Assembly: GCF_013299165.1 (NCBI RefSeq)
Contig: NZ_JAAFKD010000004.1
Location: forward strand, 124,001 to 188,000
From: Microcoleus sp. bin38.metabat.b11b12b14.051
GTDB taxonomy: Bacteria; Cyanobacteriota; Cyanobacteriia; Cyanobacteriales; Microcoleaceae
Direction of reading: 5' to 3'
Length of the DNA: 64,000 nt
This document shows, piece after piece, positions 1-8,575 of this stretch. Position 1 is the first letter of the stretch. Each line of letters starts with the position of its first letter. A program made the position numbers and the translations under genes. The notes beneath the pieces are model-generated. The model saw nothing but the letters and a program-made list of their open reading frames with translations, had not been told where the DNA came from and searched no databases.

Positions 1-396
1 GAGTCGGAGAGTCTAGAGTCAAACATCAAGAGTTTCAATCTTGCCAGAGGCGATCGCACCTTAATTAAAATTACCCCAAAGAGCGCAAATTGCTAGCATT
101 AATTGAATTCCCCTAATCGCGGCTGCGGAGTCAATTGTTGAACCGCCAATAACAAATCTAAAATAAAGTGTTGAATCCCAAAATCTCGGCTGTGGAGTCA
201 AATCTAAAATTTAAAATCGTTCGACTGAGCTAAGTCGAACTCTAAAATATAAAATAGACTCGCTTTCCTTGCTTCAATCTATCAAAAGACGGATTTTTTA
301 TCAGAAGTCGTGACTGGATAAGCTCTATCTAGAGAATGGTTTAGCCGATCGCCCAAATCGAGTAGAAATAGGATGTAATCTCTCATATTGTATTCT
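1..396. other. Intergenic stretch, no gene seen
   Basis: AT-rich sequence with short repeats of the type 'aatctaaaat' and one HIP1-like GCGATCGC. No convincing open frame on either strand. Around 78-103 there is a weak match (about 20 of 24 bases) to the last codons of pheS found at 1379-1405, possibly a decayed copy. Confidence 0.5.
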
Positions 397-843
397 ATGA
401 AACTGAATTATTTTACCAAACGGCTTTCGACTGTCGGGCGCTATCTAGCTGCAACTGTGCTTTGCGTGTCAGCGATGGCCTTTGTGTGGCAGGGTGCGTT
501 TTTCTCGAACACCGCAGCAATAGCCTCTCCTGCTGTAAGCTCGATCGCAGCAGCAGATTTGGGAGATAAAGTTCAAGACAAAGCCAGCACAGATGCGGGA
601 CGAGCCAAGAATTTCATCCGAGATACAGAAGAGAAGGTGAAGGAAACAGCTAAGAAAAATGCTGCTAAAGTCGATCGAGCATCAGAAGATGGTAGTGTAG
701 TAGAGCGCAAAGCCAAGAAAGATGCAGCCACGATCGAGAAAAGAGCAGAGGAAGATTCAGCTCGCACTCAGAAAGCAGTAGATAACACAAAGAATGCTGT
801 AGAGCGCGCTGTTGACGGCATCAAGGATGCCTTTAGCAAGTAG
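397..843 (+). CDS. Small exported or membrane-anchored charged helical protein
   Basis: Function not recognised. I place the start at ATG 397; an in-frame TTG lies three codons upstream and neither has a clear ribosome site. The product is about 148 residues. Residues about 15-40 form a hydrophobic segment with an Ala-x-Ala-like end, which may be a signal peptide or membrane anchor. The remainder is one highly charged Lys/Glu/Ala-rich stretch with no Cys or aromatic core, containing repeated patterns such as KVQDKA, EEKVKETAKK and KAVDNTKNAVE. This resembles amphipathic LEA-like or apolipoprotein-like helices, often tied to stress or membrane association, but that is inference only. A tandem hairpin repeat follows directly downstream. 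Confidence 0.65.
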   Translation: MKLNYFTKRLSTVGRYLAATVLCVSAMAFVWQGAFFSNTAAIASPAVSSIAAADLGDKVQDKASTDAGRAKNFIRDTEEKVKETAKKNAAKVDRASEDGSVVERKAKKDAATIEKRAEEDSARTQKAVDNTKNAVERAVDGIKDAFSK

Positions 844-886
844 ACAAGAAATCAGATCGAGTTCCCTCGCTCCACCACCAAAAAAC

Positions 887-1234
887 AGGTTCGTAGTAAG
901 GACTTTAGTCCTTCTTAGAGGTTCGTAGTGAGGACTTTAGTCCTTCTTAGAGGTTCGTAGTAAGGACTTTAGTCCTTCTTAGAGGTTCGTAGTGAGGACT
1001 TTAGTCCTTCTTAGAGGTTCGTAGTGAAGACTTTAGTCCTTCTTAGAGGTTCGTAGTAAGGACTTTAGTCCTTCTTAAAGGTTCGTAGTAAGGACTTTAG
1101 TCCTTCTTAAAGGTTCGTAGTAAGGACTTTAGTCCTTCTTAGAGGTTCGTAGTAAGGACTTTAGTCCTTCTTAGAGGTTCGTAGTAAGGACTTTAGTCCT
1201 TCTTTCTTGCGGACTGAAGTCCTCACTACAAACC
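887..1234. repeat. Ten-copy 32-bp tandem repeat with hairpin core
   Basis: Ten head-to-tail copies of a 32-bp unit beginning AGGTTCGTAGTAAGGACTTT, each containing the self-complementary core AGGACTTTAGTCCT. Copies differ at a few bases (aaggac, gaggac, gaagac). The array ends with one inverted half unit (gcggactgaagtcctcacta). The same core recurs elsewhere in the window (37323, 40834, 43290, 43780, 47739, 53014), so this is a dispersed family. No coding frame is supported here. Confidence 0.9.
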
Positions 1235-1363
1235 AATAAGATCGTTCAGTTGGCAGATGATACTCTGGTTTTTTCGCCTAATCTGAACGATCGCAAATGA
1301 TTATACTGAGCCAAATTGACAGCAAGCCACAGACTAATCGTAAAACAGATCGCCAAGAATTAC

Positions 1364-2368
1364 TTAAAACTGTCGCAAAAAGCGCAAATCGCTAGCATAA
1401 ACCCGGCGAATATCGTCAATTTCATAAAGTACCATAGCGAACCGCTCCACCCCAAAACCCGCCGCAAACCCAGTATACTTTTCGGGATCTAAACCGACTC
1501 CTTGAAGAACATTCGGATCGACAGCGCCGCAGCCCAAAACTTCCAGCCATTTACCGTTCCACTGCAAATCAACTTCAGCAGAAGGTTCTGTAAACGGAAA
1601 GTAACTCGTGCGGAAACGAATCGGCAAATCTTGCCCGAACATTTGGCGCAAAAACTCTTTAATTGTACCTTTCAAGTCAGTAAATGTCAGATTTTCACCA
1701 ATTGCCAAAAGTTCAATTTGATGGAAAACTGCCGCGTGAGTAGCATCAACAGTATCGCGGCGGTAAACGCGGCCCGGAGACACAATCCGAATCGGCGGTT
1801 TGTGCTCTTCCATGTAGCGAATTTGCACCGATGATGTCTGAGTCCGCAGCAAGTCGCCACCGGGCAGATAAAATGTATCTTGCATATCCCGCGCCGGGTG
1901 GTCGGGCGGAGTGTTGAGCGCCTCGAAGTTGTAATAATCGGTTTCCATTTCCGGGCCGTTGGCGACGGTGTAGCCGAGACCGACAAAGATATCCAGAGCG
2001 CGGTCTATGACGGCGTTTAAGGGGTGAATTCTGCCTTGGGGGCGAAAAATCCCCGGCATGGTAACATCAAGGGTTTCTGAGGCTAATTTGACTTTAATTT
2101 GAGCGGTTTGGAGGGCGGCGCGCTTGTCTTCTAAGTCGGCTTGTAGGGCTTCTTTTACAGTATTGGCGATCGCGCCTACTTTCGGCCGCTGATCTGCCGA
2201 AAGTTTGCCCATCATGCCTAAAATTTGAGAGAGTTGACCTTTTTTGCCGAGGTAGCCGACGCGCAACTGTTCGAGTTGTTCGAGGGTATTCGCAGTTGCG
2301 ATCGCACTTTTGGACTCTTGGCCCAGGCTTTCTAGTTGAGTTTCAATGTCGCTTAGTTGGACAGTCAT
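1364..2368 (-). CDS. pheS: Phenylalanyl-tRNA synthetase alpha subunit
   Basis: Attaches phenylalanine to tRNA-Phe in the cytoplasm as part of an alpha2-beta2 enzyme; pheT is not in this window. The 334-residue length is normal for bacterial PheS. The N-terminal coiled-coil arm (about 1-90) is followed by the class II catalytic core. Motif 2 is visible as the [19 protein letters not shown] region and motif 3 near the C-terminus as [12 protein letters not shown]. The start ATG at 2368 gives the usual N-terminus. Just upstream is a short tandem run of the pattern GATTTTA. Convergent or neighbouring genes give no operon information. Confidence 0.97.
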   Translation of the reverse strand: MTVQLSDIETQLESLGQESKSAIATANTLEQLEQLRVGYLGKKGQLSQILGMMGKLSADQRPKVGAIANTVKEALQADLEDKRAALQTAQIKVKLASETLDVTMPGIFRPQGRIHPLNAVIDRALDIFVGLGYTVANGPEMETDYYNFEALNTPPDHPARDMQDTFYLPGGDLLRTQTSSVQIRYMEEHKPPIRIVSPGRVYRRDTVDATHAAVFHQIELLAIGENLTFTDLKGTIKEFLRQMFGQDLPIRFRTSYFPFTEPSAEVDLQWNGKWLEVLGCGAVDPNVLQGVGLDPEKYTGFAAGFGVERFAMVLYEIDDIRRVYASDLRFLRQF

Positions 2369-2702
2369 CTTGATTTTAGATTTTAGATTTTAGATTTTAG
2401 ATTGATGGCAGTTTTGGGCCAAGTTGAGTTTAGCGCAATTTTGGTATGACTGAATGGTAGATTTTAGAACGAACAGGGGAGGAGCGACGCTGCGGGCGAT
2501 CGTTCAACACACTTGGGTTAGGTGTGGTCATTGCGAGGAACGAAGCAATCGCAGCATCTATTTGTGACAAGGTTATACTCCCAGGAATCTCCGATCGTAA
2601 TTTGTATTGGAGGCGATCGTTGCTACTGCTTGTACCGAGAGCATTTTTGCGATCGATCGGGCGATCGTCAAATTCGATAACACACGCTCATCAAGATTCC
2701 GG
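2369..2702. other. Intergenic, simple repeats
   Basis: Begins with four units of 'attttag' directly upstream of pheS. It also contains a 'cattgcgaggaacgaagcaatcgcag' type dispersed element near 2530, similar to one at about 4435, and several CGATCG clusters. No gene supported. Confidence 0.5.
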
Positions 2703-4403
2703 CTAAAATAATGAACTGCATTTATATCCCAGCTTTTCCAAATTCTGCCAATTCATCAACTCAATAGTTTCCAACTCCGCCAAACTCAACTCATCTTTCC
2801 AAGCATTAATTCCCTTAATTCCCACCGGCTCTAAAGTATTCGGATGCCACATTATTTGACTGGGCGGAACTAAACCTTCAGCAGCATTCTTGTGATAAAA
2901 TTCCAGCATCGACTCCTGAAAATCTACTCCCAACCACTTGCAAATTTTAGCCAACTGTACTGACGGCTCCCTCACCAAATCTTCGTAATAAACCAAATAA
3001 AACTGCTCCCACTTTTGATGATACTTTTCAATAATTTTCACAACTTGATTCCACTGGTGCGTCAGTTCTTCTACCGTTTTTAGCCCCGGCCACACTTCGC
3101 CCCTTTCCTGTTTTTTTGCTACTAATTTTTTGACAGAATTGTAACAATCCCGAAAATCTCGCACAATCAGAATCACCTTAACTCCCGGAAAATATCTCCT
3201 GATTTTCCCTAATTGATAAATGTGAAAAGGATTCTTGTCTCCCCAAATCGAAGCTGTCGGATCGAACTGCTGGCGGTAAGTTTGATAAACTGTATAAACT
3301 GCTTGAACGTAACTCAACTGCTGGTTGTTTGTCAAGTTATTTAATAAAAGCTCTCGGTCAAAATTCCACTCCCCAAATCGGTGAAAATTGTTATTGTAAA
3401 GGTCATTTAAAAAATCTTCGATTTGAGGTCTTAAGTCGCTGACAGTGCCGTATTTCGACTCCAGGGCGACAAAGAAAAGACTTTCAGGGGGAATGCAGAT
3501 ATCTGAATGCGCTGTGAGCATTAAGCGCAGGAGAGTTGTCCCCGAACGTTCGGCGCCGATGATAAAAATTGGACTTGATGCGGTTGATGGGCTGCTGGGT
3601 GAATTTGAGCGATCGCCCAAAAATCTGATATTATCAATTTTGCGATCGACTTGCTTGGGACGCAAGCGAAATTGACCGACCAACTCCACTCCCAACTCCA
3701 ATTTATCGTCAAGTTTGCGACGGACGAGCGCCTGTTCGACAGCCGCATGGCATAATAATATCTGCTCGACCCGATGCTGGCGAGAAATATTTTGCTGGTG
3801 GATGCGATAATAGTAAAGCGGTTTGTTGAGTTTTCTAATTTCAGTAACTTCGCTCAGCCGCAAGCACAATTCATAATCCGCAGCACTGGCAAATTCTAGG
3901 TCAATACCACCGCAACTATTGTAAACCGAACGGCGAATCAGGCGGAAGTGAAAAACCATCGGATCTACTAACAGTTGTTCTGGGGAATAGGGGATTTTGC
4001 ACAGTTCACCTTCACCGCTAACGCAGTCGTTTTCGTCTATCAGTAAATAGTTGGTGTAAACAAGTCCAACTTGAGGATTTGCATCTAAAATAGAGACTGT
4101 TTCTGCGATTGCTTTCGGGGCGAGCAAATCGTCACTATCCACACAGCCGAAGTAGGGAAATGCAGTTTCTCTAATGGCAGCTTTTAGGGAATAGCTGAAC
4201 CCTCGGTGTTCGGCGGCGAGGACTTTGATTCTGGAGTCGAGTTTGGCGTAGCTGCGGGCTATATTGAGAGAGCTATCTGTGGAACCATCGTCCCAAATCA
4301 AGAATTCAAAGTTGGGATAGGTTTGAGCGAGAACGCTTTCTATGGCCGCCCTGAGGTAGCGTTCTCGGTTGTAGACAATCATCACAATAGAAATGGGAGT
4401 CAT
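2703..4403 (-). CDS. Glycosyltransferase family 2 - sulfotransferase fusion
   Basis: A two-domain protein of 566 residues. Residues 1 to about 215 are a GT-A fold family 2 glycosyltransferase: SIVMIVYNRERYLRAAIESV, the WDDGSTDSS nucleotide-binding loop near 40, and the DxD-type VDSDD near 90. From about 280 a sulfotransferase domain begins with FIIGAERSGTTLLRLML, the 5'-phosphosulfate loop that binds PAPS. The 3'-phosphate motif appears as VILIVRDFRDCYNSV. This suggests one polypeptide that adds and sulfates a sugar on a surface polysaccharide or glycolipid (inference). The next gene on the same strand is a GT2 that aligns with the first half only. The ATG at 4403 gives the canonical GT2 N-terminus. 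Confidence 0.9.
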   Translation of the reverse strand: MTPISIVMIVYNRERYLRAAIESVLAQTYPNFEFLIWDDGSTDSSLNIARSYAKLDSRIKVLAAEHRGFSYSLKAAIRETAFPYFGCVDSDDLLAPKAIAETVSILDANPQVGLVYTNYLLIDENDCVSGEGELCKIPYSPEQLLVDPMVFHFRLIRRSVYNSCGGIDLEFASAADYELCLRLSEVTEIRKLNKPLYYYRIHQQNISRQHRVEQILLCHAAVEQALVRRKLDDKLELGVELVGQFRLRPKQVDRKIDNIRFLGDRSNSPSSPSTASSPIFIIGAERSGTTLLRLMLTAHSDICIPPESLFFVALESKYGTVSDLRPQIEDFLNDLYNNNFHRFGEWNFDRELLLNNLTNNQQLSYVQAVYTVYQTYRQQFDPTASIWGDKNPFHIYQLGKIRRYFPGVKVILIVRDFRDCYNSVKKLVAKKQERGEVWPGLKTVEELTHQWNQVVKIIEKYHQKWEQFYLVYYEDLVREPSVQLAKICKWLGVDFQESMLEFYHKNAAEGLVPPSQIMWHPNTLEPVGIKGINAWKDELSLAELETIELMNWQNLEKLGYKCSSLF

Positions 4404-4660
4404 GTATCAATACGCTTGGGTTAACGCTTTCTTGTCATTGCGAACGTCCGCGTGAAGCAATCGCAGTAACCGTAGGGTGCGGATAGGTTGAAAATCCCTA
4501 AATTAGACAGGCAATCTCTTTCTCGACGCACCTGAAAAACTAACAAAACAAACTTAATATTTCTAGTTTAGCAACAATTTTAATAAATGGTATTATTTCT
4601 TAGTCCGCGTCCGGCGGACATTGTATGTATAGTTGCGGTTTCAACCGCCGAATCGAATAT
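4404..4660. repeat. Intergenic with dispersed repeat fragments
   Basis: Contains a 'cattgcgaacgtccgcgtgaagcaatcgcag' element and, at about 4600-4650, a 'tccgcgtccggcggaca ... gcggtttcaaccgccga' unit of the family seen at 28520, 38813 and 48460. No gene supported. Confidence 0.5.
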
Positions 4661-5431
4661 TTAACTTATTTTTTTATTCTGGCGTTTGTACAGAAAAAAT
4701 CGACTAACGATATCTACTTCTAATTCAAATCTCTCGCTCAACCCCCGTCTTTCCAGCGCTTGTGCAATAGCTGACTGAGATTCAAGAATTTGGTCTAGTT
4801 GCTGTTGAACTGTATGCTGGGAATGTTGGCGGTAGTAGTAAAGGGGTTTGTTGAGGTGATAGAATTGGGTAACTTCGGATAGTCGCAAACAGAAATCGTA
4901 ATCTTCAGCGCGGTTGTATTCGGAATTAATGCCGCCTATTTGATGATATAATTCGTGGCGAAACAGGCGAAAGTGAAAGGTCATGAAGTCTACTAACAGC
5001 CTGTCTGGAGAGTAGGGTATTTGGCTGCGGTGTCCCAGTTTTTTTACTTGAGTTTTTTCATTAATCATTAGATAGTCGGTGTAGACTGCGCCAATTTCTG
5101 GCTGTGCGTCTAATACGGCTGCGGTTTCTTGGAGGGCGGTGGGTGCGAGCAAGTCGTCGCTATCCAGCCAGCCGATGTATGTTCCTTTGCAGATTGTGTG
5201 AGCGGTTTTGAGGGCGATTCCTCGGCCTTGGTGGGGGGCGGCGATTACTTGAATTCGCGTGTCTTGCTGTGCGTATTTGCGGGCGATGGTGAGGCTAGAG
5301 TCGATCGAGCCGTCGTCCCAAATTATCAGTTCAAAGTTGGGGTAGGTTTGGGCGAGAACGCTTTCTATGGCGGCGCTGAGGTATTGTTCTCGGTTGTAGG
5401 TGGTGGTAATAATGGAGATTGGGGAGGTCAT
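4661..5431 (-). CDS. Family 2 glycosyltransferase
   Basis: A 256-residue GT-A glycosyltransferase that transfers a sugar from a nucleotide donor, likely for surface glycan synthesis. It has SIITTTYNREQYLSAAIESV, the loop WDDGSIDSSLTIARKYA and the metal-binding LDSDD. It is clearly a paralogue of the first half of the gene at 2703-4403: shared LAQTYPNFE, KPLYYYR and QALERRGL/QALVRRKL blocks. It stops exactly where that protein passes into its sulfotransferase domain, so the two genes differ by presence of the sulfotransferase module. Both lie on the same strand, about 260 bases apart. Confidence 0.88.
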   Translation of the reverse strand: MTSPISIITTTYNREQYLSAAIESVLAQTYPNFELIIWDDGSIDSSLTIARKYAQQDTRIQVIAAPHQGRGIALKTAHTICKGTYIGWLDSDDLLAPTALQETAAVLDAQPEIGAVYTDYLMINEKTQVKKLGHRSQIPYSPDRLLVDFMTFHFRLFRHELYHQIGGINSEYNRAEDYDFCLRLSEVTQFYHLNKPLYYYRQHSQHTVQQQLDQILESQSAIAQALERRGLSERFELEVDIVSRFFLYKRQNKKIS

Positions 5432-5448
5432 TGGGGATTTCTAAGCCG

Positions 5449-5541
5449 TCGGGCGATCGCACTTTCGGTAAACAGCTTTGATGTTTTTGGGTTAAATCTG
5501 ATGTTAGCAGAGGTTGGAAGGAATGGATTGTGCGATCGGGC
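5449..5541. repeat. 93-bp direct repeat, copy 1
   Basis: Begins TCGGGCGATCGCACTTTCGG and ends with GTGCGATCGGGC. It matches 6455-6547 in the same orientation over 93 bases with one difference (G at 5526, A at 6532). The pair brackets a 913-bp segment holding an RHS shard and one small gene. Confidence 0.92.
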
Positions 5542-5574
5542 GCTTTGGATGAGAAGCAATGGGCGATCGTAACT

Positions 5575-5687
5575 GAAAGCTTCATTCGGCTGATTACTAT
5601 TAGAATTGTTAGCAGCAGTCAACTGATTGTTTTTGTCATAGGTGTAATTAGTTACCCCCATCTACATCAGTAATCCTCAGCCGTCAC
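5575..5687 (-). pseudogene. RHS/YD-repeat gene fragment
   Basis: On the minus strand this encodes VTNYTYDKNNQLTAANNSN, nearly identical to a YD repeat inside the large RHS protein encoded at about 9912-10025. The match breaks off at SYD on one side. On the other side it is out of frame through a run of five C where the intact gene has four. It is therefore a shard of RHS sequence left by recombination, not a gene. It sits between copy 1 of the 93-bp repeat and the small gene at 5684-6364. Confidence 0.85.
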
Positions 5688-6364
5688 ATTCTCTCTAATA
5701 GTCTAGTCTCCTCCTCCAACAACTTTTCAGCGACTTCAGCCCCATATACATGGGTTAACAACGTTGGCAACCATTTATTTCGAGTGATATCGGGGGGATT
5801 CACATCACAATCTACCAGAAGTAATCGCAAACGCTCAAAAAAACCATACACCTGCTTGTCTAAATCCGGGACAGATCCTCGAATCTCTTCGATAAACTCT
5901 GGAGGCCCACCCAGCAATCCAAAACGTTCATGCGATCTCATCAATCCCCACTTACCTTGGGATGAATAGATAACACTATCTAACTCATAAGGATTTATAT
6001 CCAATCTCGGCCCAATTAGCTGATCTTCTTCTGTTCCAGCGTAGCCCTCAAGAAACTCTGATAATGGGATATAACAGTGAGCGGGTCCATACTCTGGGCA
6101 TCCTATCGATATTAGTGAGATATAGCAGCCAGTATCACCTAAATTTACTGCTGCGTTAATGAGTGCTTGAATTATTAGAAGGTCATTTTCATCTTCACAA
6201 GGATAGATAATTGTGCGTCCTATCACCTGTGATGAGAAAGGTTCGTTAAAGGGATTGTCGTTCACAAAAATTTTCCGAAGGAAAGGCTCTGCCTCTAAAT
6301 GAAATTCATCTTTAGTGAGGGTGTGCATATGAGTAGTTTTGTGTTTGAAAGTATCAAATCCCAC
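5684..6364 (-). CDS. Hypothetical protein in RHS locus, possible immunity protein
   Basis: Not recognised by family. The 226-residue soluble protein is acidic, with no signal peptide or membrane segment. The GTG at 6364 gives the longest form; the ATG at 6328 (MHTLTKDEF) is an alternative. Its place supports a guess of immunity function: it lies downstream of a nuclease-tipped RHS gene and its SUKH immunity gene on the same strand, beside an RHS shard, and is bracketed by 93-bp direct repeats. Such displaced toxin-tip/immunity cassettes are typical of polymorphic toxin loci. No toxin tip is left next to it, so if it is an immunity gene it is an orphan. Confidence 0.6.
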   Translation of the reverse strand: MGFDTFKHKTTHMHTLTKDEFHLEAEPFLRKIFVNDNPFNEPFSSQVIGRTIIYPCEDENDLLIIQALINAAVNLGDTGCYISLISIGCPEYGPAHCYIPLSEFLEGYAGTEEDQLIGPRLDINPYELDSVIYSSQGKWGLMRSHERFGLLGGPPEFIEEIRGSVPDLDKQVYGFFERLRLLLVDCDVNPPDITRNKWLPTLLTHVYGAEVAEKLLEEETRLLERM

Positions 6365-6454
6365 AAAGTTTATTTTATTACTGCCTTTGTCGCAACCACC
6401 TGCCTATCCCATCGCCCACCTTTTGTATTAGCTCAGGTATAATTGGAAATTGAA

Positions 6455-6547
6455 TCGGGCGATCGCACTTTCGGTAAACAGCTTTGATGTTTTTGGGTTA
6501 AATCTGATGTTAGCAGAGGTTGGAAGGAATGAATTGTGCGATCGGGC
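6455..6547. repeat. 93-bp direct repeat, copy 2
   Basis: Same orientation and length as 5449-5541, one mismatch. It lies between the 226-residue gene and the SUKH-WD40 gene. The surrounding 6365-6639 has no other supported gene. Confidence 0.92.
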
Positions 6548-6639
6548 TTAATCATATCTCGCTCAAGGGCGATCGGTTGCAGCGCCAGCGAAAAAACAAA
6601 TCCTTGACAAGTCATATTTTCACCCAATATCGCTCCACC

Positions 6640-8457
6640 TTACTCAATATTAATAGGCGGTGGAACTCCCCAAAGTTTGACAGTAGTGTCTTTACTTCCG
6701 CTAGCAAGTGTTTGCCCGTCTGGACTGAAAGCAACAGTATAAACACAGCCCTTATGATCGATTTGACCATAACCATCAAAATAAGTAATGCCTGATATTT
6801 TCTCTAAGTCCCACAAACTGATGAGATAATTAACATCACCACCTCCGCCTGCCAAAGTTGTCCAATCTGGACTAACTGTAGCCGATACAATTTCTACCTC
6901 GGTTGACATAGTGCGGATAAGTTTCCCAGTTTCGGGATGCCAAAATTTGACACTTTTGTCTTGCTCGTGAACGCTAGCAAGCATTTGTCCTGAAGGATGA
7001 AAACGCACGGCAAATACTAGACCACAATTAGCCTCTAAAGTGCGAATTTCTGTTCCAGATTCCAAATCCCATAACTTAATAGAAGTATCAGCACTAGCAC
7101 TAGCTAAGGTTTTCCCATCGGGGCTAATAGCAACGCTTAAGACAGTGTGATTGTGACCGATAAGAGTATGTATTACCTCATAAGTATTGAGATCCCAAAC
7201 TATAATAGTGCTGTCGGCAGCACCGCTAGCTAAGCGTGTACCGTCTGGACTAATTGCAAGGCAAAGTACAGAACAAGTATGACCTGTGAGGGTGTGGATA
7301 ACTTGACTCGTGCTCAGATTCCAAATTTTAATGGTATTATCAGCACTACCACTAAGCAAGGTTTTTCCGTCTGGACTTGCGATCAATGAAACCACCGCAT
7401 CTGTATGTTCTGTAAGAGTGCAAATTTCTTGTCCAGTATTCAAGTCCCAGATTTTGATAGTGCGATCGGCTCCGCCACTAGCTAGAGTTTGTCCATCGGG
7501 AGTAAAAGCAATAGCATAAACTGAATCTGAGTGACCTCTGAATGTTTTTATATAACGAAATAAAGCATAGGAATTGTTGTTTTGAATGGCTTTTAGTATG
7601 ATTTCTCTATCTTCTTCCTCCCGTTCCCGCTCTCGATCCCTATCGAAATAATTCCAGATATACTCTGAAGGTAAATGCAAATGTCTAAAATCTTCGCTAA
7701 TTCTATTTTCCCACATAGATAAGATATGATCAAAAGGTCTGGAAGTTTCTATGAATTCGTCTGAGTCAGAAGTTTCTAAAAATTCTGACGAGCCTGAAGT
7801 TTCTATGATTGTATATGAGTCGTAGGAAATATTAGCTCTTTCTTGAATATTTGCCAATGATATTATATCTATTTCTTTATCACTCTTCGAGAGACAAGTA
7901 AAGGTATGGACTAGACAGGAAGGGTCTGGACAAATGGATATAGGTAAAATTTTATAAGATTTTGTTCCCAGGCAAAAATTGCACACAAATTCCCAAAAAT
8001 CGCGACCCACATGGTAAATTCCTCCATCAAATTCAGGGCAATGCACCCAGTAGATATCGCAGCTATAGTCAGACTCACTATAAGTTTTAAGATCGAAAAT
8101 GGCTATGTATGTCCCGCCATCCTCCCCAAACACAAAAGCCCCTTTAAGTAAATCTGCTATTGATTCTAGATTCATATTTTTTTCAAGTTCTTCTAAGGAA
8201 TACCAGAGACGATTTGTAATTTCATATTGAATAGTTTCCAGCGGAAATTGATGAAAGTAATGAGAGCGTATAGGGCTGTAAATAATAATAAATTCGCCGA
8301 ACCTTCCGCTTCCAAAAACTTGAGAAAGTTTTTTATAATCTTTGGGTAATTTAATATTGTTTGTTGTTTCAAATTGCAGCATCTCTTCTTCAGTTAAGCA
8401 CTCTCCTTGCTCATCAAATACTTCTAGATGTGCCAGTAACGATTGCCATTTTTGCAT
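6640..8457 (-). CDS. SUKH (SMI1/KNR4) domain - WD40 repeat protein, likely RHS immunity protein
   Basis: Start chosen at ATG 8457 because GGAGGG lies 7 bases upstream; a TTG four codons earlier is possible. The product is about 605 residues. Residues about 1-175 look like a SMI1/KNR4 (SUKH) domain: LPKDYKKLSQVFGSGRFGEF, then a Gly-rich FGEDGGTYIAIFDL block and VGRDFWEFVCNF. SUKH proteins are the best-known immunity proteins against nuclease toxins. After a charged linker rich in Arg/Glu, seven WD40 repeats run from about 305 to the end, with GH...D...W signatures such as ASGGADRTIKIWDLNTG. The gene follows the RHS toxin by about 120 bases on the same strand. The fusion to a beta-propeller is unusual; the propeller may bind the toxin or a partner (inference). 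Confidence 0.88.
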   Translation of the reverse strand: MQKWQSLLAHLEVFDEQGECLTEEEMLQFETTNNIKLPKDYKKLSQVFGSGRFGEFIIIYSPIRSHYFHQFPLETIQYEITNRLWYSLEELEKNMNLESIADLLKGAFVFGEDGGTYIAIFDLKTYSESDYSCDIYWVHCPEFDGGIYHVGRDFWEFVCNFCLGTKSYKILPISICPDPSCLVHTFTCLSKSDKEIDIISLANIQERANISYDSYTIIETSGSSEFLETSDSDEFIETSRPFDHILSMWENRISEDFRHLHLPSEYIWNYFDRDREREREEEDREIILKAIQNNNSYALFRYIKTFRGHSDSVYAIAFTPDGQTLASGGADRTIKIWDLNTGQEICTLTEHTDAVVSLIASPDGKTLLSGSADNTIKIWNLSTSQVIHTLTGHTCSVLCLAISPDGTRLASGAADSTIIVWDLNTYEVIHTLIGHNHTVLSVAISPDGKTLASASADTSIKLWDLESGTEIRTLEANCGLVFAVRFHPSGQMLASVHEQDKSVKFWHPETGKLIRTMSTEVEIVSATVSPDWTTLAGGGGDVNYLISLWDLEKISGITYFDGYGQIDHKGCVYTVAFSPDGQTLASGSKDTTVKLWGVPPPINIE

Positions 8458-8575
8458 AATGCCCTCCAAATCTTGCTTGAAATTAATTTGTTAACTTGAA
8501 CTCGATGAAAGAAGGGGCAGATAGGATGTACTGAGTTTCCTCTAACTAAGGTGAAATCTCAAATTCACCTATGGT

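Noticed and set aside
2524-2706. 60-codon plus-strand frame (MVIARNEAIAASICDK)
   Set aside because: It lies on a dispersed repeat ('gcgaggaacgaagcaatcgcag') and has no family or ribosome site.
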